Assembly (NCBI RefSeq): GCF_024298965.1
Contig: NZ_CP085193.1
Coordinates: forward strand, 9,734,001-9,798,000
Source of the DNA: Streptomyces rapamycinicus NRRL 5491
GTDB lineage: Bacteria; Actinomycetota; Actinomycetes; Streptomycetales; Streptomycetaceae
DNA: 64,000 nt
Direction of reading: 5' to 3'
Numbering within the stretch: the stretch's first letter is position 1; every line of letters starts with the position of its first letter. A program made the position numbers and the translations under genes. Below, piece after piece: positions 62,701 through 64,000 of this stretch. The notes below the pieces were generated by a model. It was given only the letters and a program-made list of their open reading frames with translations, was not told where the DNA came from and searched no databases.

Positions 62701-64000
62701 AGGCCAGCGCCATGACCGGCGCGCTGACCGCCACCGACCGGGCCCGGCTGGCCCGCGTCGGCGGTGTGGCTCTGCCGACCGAGCAGGCACTGGGCTTGCT
62801 GGACCGGGCGCTGAGCGCGGGCCGGCCGGTGGTCGCGGCGGGACTGGATGTGGGCGCGGCCCGCGACGCGACCGCGGCCGGGACACCACCGCCGCCGGTG
62901 CTGCGTGACGTGGTCCGTGCGCCCCGCCGGTCGGCCGCGGGCGGACAAGGTGCGAGCACCTTCGCCCGCCGCCTGCTGGGCCTGGGCGAAGCCGAACGGT
63001 TGCTCGTCCTGCTGGATCTGGTGCGCGAGCACGCGGCGGTGGTGCTGGGTCACGGTGACGCGAGCGGCGTGGAGTCGGGGCGGGCGTTCCGGGATCTGGG
63101 CTTCGACTCGCTGACAGGGGTGGAGCTGCGTAACCGGTTGGCCGTCGCGGCCGGGTTCGCGCTGCCCGCCACGCTGGTCTTCGACTACCCGACGCCGCAG
63201 GCGCTGGCCGAGTATCTGCTGGCCCAGGTGACCGGTGCGGCCCCGGCCGTCGCCGAGGTCGTTCCGATGTCGCGGTCGGTCGACGAGCCGATCGCGATCG
63301 TGTCGATGGCCTGCCGCTACCCCGGTGGGGTGGCCTCGCCCGAAGACCTGTGGCAACTGGTCGCCCACGGAGTGGACGCGGTCGGCGACTTCCCTGACGA
63401 CCGGGGCTGGGAGACGGAATCGGCCCGATACGCGCGGGTGGGCGGTTTCCTGTCCGGTGCGGCCGACTTCGACGCGGAGTTCTTCGGGATCTCGCCACGT
63501 GAGGCGACGGCGATGGACCCGCAGCAGCGACTCCTGCTCGAAGTGTCCTGGGAAGCCCTGGAGCGTGCGGGCCTGGACCCGGCCGCGATGAGGGGCACGG
63601 ACACCAGTGTCTTCGCGGGCCTGATCGGCCAGGACTACGGTTCCGCGCCGGGCGGTGAGGGGTACCGGCTGACGGGCAAGATGTCGTCCGTGGCGTCGGG
63701 GCGCGTGGCGTACGCGTTCGGCCTGGAGGGTCCGGCGGTGACGGTGGATACGGCGTGTTCGTCGTCGCTGGTGGCGATGCACCTGGCGGCTCAGGCGCTG
63801 CGGAACGGGGAGTGCTCGCTGGCGCTGGCCGGGGGCGTGACGGTGATGGCGACGCCGGAGGTGTTCGCGGAGTTCGCGTTGCAGGGCGGGCTGGCGGCCG
63901 ATGGCCGGTGCAAGCCGTTTTCGGCCGAGGCGGACGGCACCGGCTGGGGTGAGGGCGTCGGGATGCTGGTGCTGGAGCGGCTGTCCGAGGCGCGGCGGCT
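44772..64000 (+). CDS. Giant modular type I polyketide synthase (5'-complete, runs off window)
   Basis: Single open frame of at least 6,409 codons, still open at the window end. All ketosynthase, acyltransferase, reductase and carrier active sites examined lie in the same frame, with no stop between modules. Architecture: KSQ-AT-ACP, KS-AT-(DH)-KR-ACP, KS-AT-DH-ER-KR-ACP, KS-AT-DH-KR-ACP, KS... It would build a reduced polyketide chain from malonyl and methylmalonyl units in the cytosol. The ATG at 44772 has only a weak AAGG upstream, but the protein begins directly with a loading KSQ, so no docking domain is expected. Sub-domains are described separately. Confidence 0.95.
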   Translation, partial: MSSEHHGRHDNVVAVVGVACRLPGADGPTAFWDLLRHGVEAVGAASGDRLPADPTAPAQGGFLDRIDEFDAGFFGVPPAEAHAMDPQQRLVLELAWEALEEAGIVPASLHGTTTGVYLGVMGDDYARLTFGDPDGPSAYSATGVYRSIIANRVSHFLGVHGPSLTVDAGQSSSLVAVHLAVESLRRGECDTALVGGVSLIADPDSGRLTARMGAMSPDGRCYAFDERAAGFVRGEGAGLVVLKRLSAAIADGDRVLCVVRGSAINNDGDGERLTDPSPAAQEALLTSAYQRAGVTAGDVQYVEAHGTGTRVGDPVEAAALGAALARHRPADAPLRIGSVKTNIGHLEGAAGIAGLIKTVLCIAHRELVPSLNFERPNPAIAFDELGLGVQQETSPWPRPEDELIAGVSSFGIGGTNCHVVLSEWTAPATGTPDRPEPGVLPLVVSGATDAALSAQAARLATHLDRPEQPAADLPELAHALATTRTAFAHRAVVIAHDRDGLVTGLAAIADNRARRGVVRGTADAAGTAFLFSGQGSQHVRMGLELAAAHEAYARAFAEVERVMDPHLDHSLAEILRDPDLINETAYSQPALFAVEVALFRLYESWGIAPDLLAGHSIGELAAAHVAGVLSLDDACTLVAERGRLMRNLPDGAMLSLRGEEHEVRTFFETAATDVSIAALNGPFSTTLAGDRDQLTDLAERWRAHGGRCQWLEVNRAFHSSHTDRILDEFREVAERLTYARPRIPVVSNVTGRVVTGDEMSSADYWVRHVRQTVRFLDGIRALDEAGVTTFVELGPDAVLSAMGRSCLPGRDAVFVSVLQARKPETRSVIAALAEMHVRGVRIDWNAVFGAPPAAHVPLPTYAFQRSRYWLGSAAAPEPDATGSALDRRMAGLAPAERTLVMLDLVREHAAAVLGHDDPGAVAPTLTFHDLGFTSFTGVDLGTRLARAAGVALSPTAVFDFPTPQALAEHLVRLGSGTKMTAGEVVRPRSVDEPVAIVSMACRFPGGVSSPEDLWRLVSEGVDAVGGFPADRGWETESAGYARVGGFLSGAADFDAEFFGISPREAVAMDPQQRLLLEVSWEALERAGLDPAGMKGTDTGVFAGLYSQDYASRLPEGDDGFRLTGNTSSVASGRVAYTFGLEGPAVTVDTACSSSLVAMHLAAQALRNGECSLALAGGVTVMATPGMFTEFAAQGGLAADGRVKAFSAEADGTNWAEGVGVVVLERLSEARRLGHPVLAVLRGSAVNQDGASNGLTAPNGPSQERVIRRALADARLSASDVDVIEGHGTGTTLGDPIEAQALLATYGQGRPEDRPLWLGSLKSNIGHTQAAAGVAGVIKMVEAMLHATLPATLHAGEPSPRVDWTAGEVRLLTEGRRWESEGRLRRAGVSAFGISGTNAHVILEQAPDAVPARSAPARPVVTGDVVPWVLSARSDAGLRTLGGRLASGVPAGADIADVAGALAGSRAGLEFRAVVLGADRAELDEGLTRVEPVGAAARGPVAWVFPGQGSQWTGMGQELADSSPVFADVLDEVCAVADPLLGRSLREVMFSGVEVHQTGFAQVAIFAFEAGLAAAVRAAGLEPDFVAGHSVGEVTAAYVAGAVTLEDAVRLLVARGALMQALPPGGVMAAVQAGEHEVDLSGLEDRVAVAAVNGSSAVVLSGDEDAVEVAVGRLAGRKVRRLEVSHAFHSPLMRPITADLARVVAGIRFTEPRVPLVSAVTGAVADADVLRDPEYWVEQAVGTVRFHDAVRYLHGRGTAGFLEVGPDRVLSAVVHGGDRGVWAAGLAERGDAGARRLLAGLAEAWAHGAAVDWTRLVPVGRPVELPTYPFQHRRYWPAGRAASASGHPVVGEGVPLASGAGTVFAGRLAADPLIDGSMAVAELAVYAAGQAGWPVLEELEFEQVLAPEGPVQVQVSIAGQRLEVFARPSDAGEWVRYASAVVSERVRPVPDHAGDEVAVEVPDAAGYAIHPELLEAALNLGPDEVPSRWEGVRLHAAGARELRVRVGASGLLAVDGDGQPVLEIARMTSRPAPRGGPVHGDLLGLRWEPTSAAGLGTAEWTVIRPGGSVPPTDGEPMTVAAVCAGEDPLGWVLSVVQEWAGEDRPAGSRLVVVTRQAVAAGPDDMVSGLVQAPVWGLVRAARGEHPGHVLVLADTDTDDLAPLAASVAGGDTEVAVRGGEVRVPRLRPLPATALPEWPTLGGTVLVTGGTGTLGGLVARHLVERHGVRDLVLASRSGADAPGVDGLVADLEAAGARVRVMASDLADPGAADALVAGIPDLVGVVHAAGVLAPETVRALTPEGLGRTLRAKAVSAWRLHEATRGLDLRLFVLFSSLSGLLSTAGFGAYAGANVYLDALAARRRAEGLPAVSIAWSMWEQTSALTEDLPVVYADRLTRGGGVPLETGHALSLLDAAVVSSEPVVAAGLDIAVVRAALAAGLPLSPVLHALGRPRRRTVTAGTGPMGALAGRLAEAPEAEHSGLVLDLVRRHAAAVLGRDDPGSITPALPFHDQGFTSFTGVEFGNRLTAATGVALSPTAVFDYPTPQVLAEHLVARATGVAARKNEVAPGRSVDEPVAIVSMACRYPGGVSSPEDLWRLVSEGVDAVGGFPADRGWETESAGYARVGGFLSGAADFDAEFFGISPREAVAMDPQQRLLLEVSWEALERAGLDPTGLRGSDTGVFAGLSGQDYSSRLSDSDAGGFRLTGNASSVVSGRVAYTFGLEGPAVTVDTACSSSLVAMHLAAQALRNGECSLALAGGVTVLATEGVFAEFAAQGGLASDGRCKPFSAAADGTGWGEGVGVVLLERLSEARRLGHPVLGVLRGSAVNQDGASNGLSAPNGPSQERVIRRALADARLTPGEVDVVEGHGTGTTLGDPIEAQALLATYGQDRPEDRPLWLGSVKSNIGHTQGAAGVAGVIKMVEAMRHGTLPAMLHADEPSPHVDWSAGEVRLLAEARTWESADRPRRAGVSSFGISGTNAHVILEEAPAASVVVPSAEPVVTGAVVPWVLSARSGAGLTALAGRLVSDVPAGAGIGDVAGALAGGRAGLEYRAVVLGVDRDELDEALTRVEPGGPSVAGGGVAFVFPGQGSQWPGMGRELLACSPVFAEFVAECERLVDFPLRDALVSGVGLDRVEVVQPVLFVMMVGLAKVWEAAGVVPSAVVGHSQGEVAAACFAGALSLEDALGLVIARGRALAALAGTGGMLSVAAAPEVVEGLLRAGLGIAAVNAAEQVVVSGAPEALDALAARCEAAGIRARRVDVDYASHHPLVESVRDDLLAVRVSPRAGRVPFYSAVTGTVMDTAELDTAYWWRNLREQVKFAQTVAAVPVAGFVEVSPHPVLVPGIEGGWAVGSLRRDDGGQRRLLASLGEAWTHGAAVDWARLVPVGRPVVLPTYPFQHRRYWASGGGTGRGDAGHPLLQSAVRLAEDAGWVLSGRVSAGTSPWLADHAVSGTVLVPGAALAELVLNAGDRVGLPAIGEITFEQPLVLNGGPVDLQVSVEGDRAAVFSRTGEQWTRHATATLADPAGTVEGLDGQWPPAGARPLPVGDAYEAMAGRGYEYGPVFRGLQAAWRLGEDLYAEVELPAGDAQDGFAIHPALLDSALHMMVVAAEDSHGVLLPFAWRDVRLHATGASALRVRLRPAGPDAFALLAADGEGRPVVSAAAMISRPADTGRLTRSATGAGLLSLEWAPLNLGSASEQAWVRVGPGLDLPETADEPVLASAEPADVSAALALVQAWLGAGYPAGSRLVVRTRDAVAAAEGDMAAGLESSGAWGLVRSARSEHPDAGLVLLDDDGRPESAEITAAALATGEKELALRAGAALVPRLRPVSAVPELPTGPGAWRLEWAAGGDLDEMRVVAAPDAERPLGPHEVRIAVRAAGVNFRDLLSALGMLPGDTRPPGSEGAGVVVEVGPEVRGLVSGMRVMGMFQGFGPLAVADARLMAPVPDGWSDVEAAAIPIVYLTAYHALFDLGRVRAGDRVLIHAASGGVGMAAVRLALAAGAEVFATASPAKQATVAELGVTRIASSRTADFAGEFGQVDVVLNSLTGELLDASLGMLADGGRFVELGKTDIRDPRQVPFDVADLAPDRLAEMWQRVLEQVEPLPVTVWPAAQAGAALRFMSQARHVGKIVLRLPGMGDGSVLITGGTGTLGGLVARHLVDRHGVRDLVLVSRSGPAAPGAAELAAELELAGARVRVVAADLSNRAAVDALVANIADLSGVVHAAGVLEDMPVTSVTSESLARVLAAKAETAWHMHEATAGRDLRMFVLFSSLAGLLGNPGQGNYAAANSYLDALAAHRTALGLPTVSIAWGLWEQRSAMTGALAEVDRARLARGGGVVLGTGQALGLLDRALSIGRPVVAAGLDVGAVRGAIAAGTPVPTVLLGLGRPPRRAIAAAAGSTSVLGRRLLGLGEAERLRVLLDLVREHAAVVLGHGDASGVESGRAFRDLGFDSLTAVELRNRLATAAGLTLPATVVFDYPTPQALADYLLGRVTGAAPAAVAVAPASRSVDEPVAIVSMACRYPGGVASPEDLWRLVSEGVDAVGDFPADRGWETESAGYARVGGFLSGAADFDAEFFGISPREAVAMDPQQRLLLEVSWEALERGGFDPTGLRGSDTGVFAGLAFQGYESQLSDGDGSGFRLTGNTTSVASGRVAYAFGLEGPAVTIDTACSSSLVAMHLAAQALRNGECSLALAGGVTVMATPGTFAEFAVQGGLASDGRCKAFSDEADGTGWGEGVGVVVLERLSEARRLGHPVLAVLRGSAVNQDGASNGLSAPNGPSQERVIRRALADARLTPGGIDAVEGHGTGTQLGDPIEAQALLATYGQDRSQERPLWLGSVKSNIGHTQAAAGVAGVIKMVEAMRHETLPPTLHADEASSHVDWSAGDVLLLNEPRSWKADGRPRRAGVSSFGISGTNAHVILEEAPVEPVVAPSAEPVVTGGVVPWVLSARSDAGLRALAGRLSSDVPAGADIADVAGSLARGRAGLEFRAVALGADRAELDEGLTRVEPVGAAARGPVAWVFPGQGSQWSGMGRELAECSPVFAGVLDEVCVVADPLLGRSLREVMFSGAEVHQTAFTQVAVFAFEAGLAAVARAAGLEPDFVAGHSVGEVTAAYVAGAVSLEDAVRLLVARGGLMQALPSGGAMAAVQAGVREVDLSGLEDRVAVAAVNSSSAVVLSGDRDAVEEAVGRLPGRKVHWLEVSHAFHSPLMRPIADELAQVVSGIRFSEPRVPLVSAVTGGVVGADVLGDPGHWVEQAMGTVRFHDAIRYLHGRGTAGFLEVGPDRVLSAVVYDGGGSGVWAAGLAERENAGVRRLLAGLAEVWTHGAAVDWTRLIPVGRQVVLPTYPFQHRRYWASGGGTGRSTAGHPLLDSAVRLAEDAGWVLSGRVSAGTSPWLADHAVSGTVLVPGAALAELVLHAGDRAGLPAIGEITFEQPIVLNGHGPVDFQVRVDGDRASVFSRTGEQWIRHATATLADPVGTVAGLDGQWPPTGAEPLPDVDTYEVISARGFDYGPAFRGLRAAWRLGADLYAEVELPAAVGEGQDGFAIHPALLDAVLHALIAAGYGNGVLLPFAWRDVRLHATGASALRVRLSPAGPDAVSLLAVDGEGQPVVSAAAMISRSADVSRLAAPGQAAGPGLLALEWAPVDPVPEAERMPVRVGSELDLPEVAAEPLIAWAEPADVPEALALVQGWLAAGYPAGSRLAVRTRDAVSAADGDTVAGLESAGIWGLVRSAMAEHPDAGLVLLDVDGRPESEAIADAATATGEREIAVRGGAALAPRLRPIAASRPATGPALDGTVLITGGTGTLGGLVARHLVDRHSVRDLVLVSRSGPDAPGATELAAELEATGARVRIVAADLSDRAAVDALMADTSDLAGVVHAAGVVEDMAVTSLDPASLDRVLAAKADAARHLHEATAGRDLRMFVLFSSLSGLLGGAGQANYAAANTYLDALAAHRTAQGLPAVSIAWGLWEQASAMTGALTATDRARLARVGGVALPTEQALGLLDRALSAGRPVVAAGLDVGAARDATAAGTPPPPVLRDVVRAPRRSAAGGQGASTFARRLLGLGEAERLLVLLDLVREHAAVVLGHGDASGVESGRAFRDLGFDSLTGVELRNRLAVAAGFALPATLVFDYPTPQALAEYLLAQVTGAAPAVAEVVPMSRSVDEPIAIVSMACRYPGGVASPEDLWQLVAHGVDAVGDFPDDRGWETESARYARVGGFLSGAADFDAEFFGISPREATAMDPQQRLLLEVSWEALERAGLDPAAMRGTDTSVFAGLIGQDYGSAPGGEGYRLTGKMSSVASGRVAYAFGLEGPAVTVDTACSSSLVAMHLAAQALRNGECSLALAGGVTVMATPEVFAEFALQGGLAADGRCKPFSAEADGTGWGEGVGMLVLERLSEARR
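44805..47690 (+). other. PKS loading module: KSQ-AT(malonyl)-ACP
   Basis: The ketosynthase-like domain (about 44805-46044) has Gln in place of the active Cys: DAGQSSS, Gln codon 45279-45281. This KSQ type decarboxylates malonyl-ACP rather than condensing. The AT (about 46347-47380) has GHSIGE (Ser codon 46617-46619) and RAFHS, the HAFH-type signature for malonyl-CoA. The ACP (about 47462-47688) has its Ser at 47571-47573 in GFTSF, where GFDSL is usual. Together these predict an acetyl starter unit. Confidence 0.92.
47745..52430 (+). other. PKS module 1: KS-AT(malonyl)-degenerate DH-KR-ACP
   Basis: KS (about 47745-48980) has the active Cys in DTACSSS at 48222-48224. AT (about 49269-50260) shows GHSVGE (Ser 49536-49538) and SHAFHS, malonyl type. 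A dehydratase-like stretch (about 50310-50870) has lost the HxxxGxxxxP motif (IDGSMAVAEL instead) and has Glu for the catalytic Asp (HPELLEAAL), so it should be inactive. KR (core about 51371-51910) keeps TGGTGTLGG, Ser and Tyr (51807-51809). It lacks the B-type LDD motif (LAP instead). ACP Ser is at 52311-52313 in GFTSF. Predicted product: 3-hydroxybutyryl unit. Confidence 0.9.
49197..49304. repeat. AT-linker block identical to module 3 copy (59761-59868)
   Basis: A block of about 108 bp at the KS-AT linker and AT start of module 1 appears identical to 59761-59868 in module 3 (offset 10,564 bp). The flanking AT sequences are also highly similar. Confidence 0.8.
52485..58245 (+). other. PKS module 2: KS-AT(methylmalonyl)-DH-ER-KR-ACP
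   Basis: KS (about 52485-53725) has its Cys at 52965-52967. AT (about 54012-54970) shows GHSQGE (Ser 54267-54269) and YASH, methylmalonyl type. DH (about 55014-55790) has an intact HAVSGTVLVP (His 55113-55115) and Asp in HPALLDSAL (55569-55571). ER (about 56295-57180) has the NADPH motif HAASGGVGMAAV; in GVNFRDLLSALGMLPG a Leu occupies the position where Tyr usually marks 2S methyl products. KR (core about 57190-57730) has LED (B-type-like) and Tyr at 57627-57629. ACP Ser is at 58131-58133 in GFDSL. Predicted full reduction to a methyl-branched saturated unit. Confidence 0.92.
58311..63225 (+). other. PKS module 3: KS-AT(malonyl)-DH-KR-ACP
   Basis: KS (about 58311-59545) has its Cys at 58788-58790. 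AT (about 59832-60830) shows GHSVGE (Ser 60099-60101) and SHAFHS, malonyl type. DH (about 60880-61660) is intact with HAVSGTVLVP (His 60975-60977) and HPALLDAVL (Asp 61440-61442). There is no ER. KR (core about 62172-62710) has VED, B-type-like, with Tyr at 62607-62609. ACP Ser is at 63108-63110 in GFDSL. Predicted outcome: an alpha,beta-double bond, probably trans. Confidence 0.92.
58781..58882. repeat. KS active-site block identical to module 4 copy (63749-63850)
   Basis: About 102 bp around the KS active-site codons of module 3 appear identical to 63749-63850 (offset 4,968 bp). Modules 1 and 2 carry very similar versions. Confidence 0.8.
63285..64000 (+). other. PKS module 4: KS, cut by window end
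   Basis: The ketosynthase begins at about 63285 (PIAIVSMACRYPGG) and has the active Cys in DTACSSS at 63756-63758. The window ends inside this domain, so the rest of the module is unseen. Confidence 0.93.

Overview
The very high GC content, GTG/TTG starts, Shine-Dalgarno motifs of the AAGGAG type, many TetR/LysR/XRE regulators, DUF4232-type lipoproteins and a giant modular type I polyketide synthase (PKS) all point to a Streptomyces-like actinomycete. The gene mix (accessory transporters, a conflict-type NTPase, an IS remnant, a biosynthetic cluster) suits an accessory chromosomal region. No rRNA, tRNA or CRISPR array was seen.

Layout. 0.2-2.4 kb: two-component system on the minus strand. 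2.5-4.2 kb: polytopic membrane protein with a C-terminal extracytoplasmic domain. 4.2-9.1 kb: two Hanks-type Ser/Thr kinases (one FHA plus zinc ribbon, one TPR plus WD40). 9.3-12.5 kb: TetR regulator, divergent Zn-dehydrogenase, MFS transporter. 12.4-17.7 kb: a PNP-NACHT-transmembrane protein, which resembles bacterial NLR-like immune NTPases, followed by a SUKH/SMI1-family protein. 17.9-22.1 kb: XRE-cupin regulator, a methyltransferase-ASCH fusion, a DUF4232-like lipoprotein and small proteins. 22.3-25.0 kb: PIG-L deacetylase, then a decayed IS5-family transposase fused to a beheaded TetR gene. 25.0-27.8 kb: a coiled-coil protein ending in a RHIM-like motif, and a lipoprotein with an internal duplication. 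27.9-32.0 kb: XRE regulator divergent from a SnoaL/NAD(P)-binding protein pair, then a secreted TIM-barrel-like protein. 32.3-37.3 kb: amino-acid-type ABC importer with a DAO-type flavoenzyme and a divergent LysR regulator. 37.5-40.7 kb: two alpha/beta hydrolases, a TetR regulator and a methyltransferase.

40.9-64 kb is the left part of a polyketide cluster: cytochrome P450, MmgE/PrpD-family protein, stand-alone ACP, and one enormous PKS ORF that starts at 44772 and is still open at the window end (at least 6,409 codons). The PKS reads: loading KSQ-AT(malonyl)-ACP; module 1 KS-AT(malonyl)-degenerate DH-KR-ACP; module 2 KS-AT(methylmalonyl)-DH-ER-KR-ACP; module 3 KS-AT(malonyl)-DH-KR-ACP; then the KS of module 4. 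The predicted intermediate leaving module 3 is a 7-hydroxy-4-methyloct-2-enoyl thioester (inference from domain content).

The least conventional items are the PNP-NACHT membrane protein with its SUKH neighbour, the orphan RHIM-like-motif protein at 25-26.5 kb, and the PrpD/ACP/P450 set beside the PKS.
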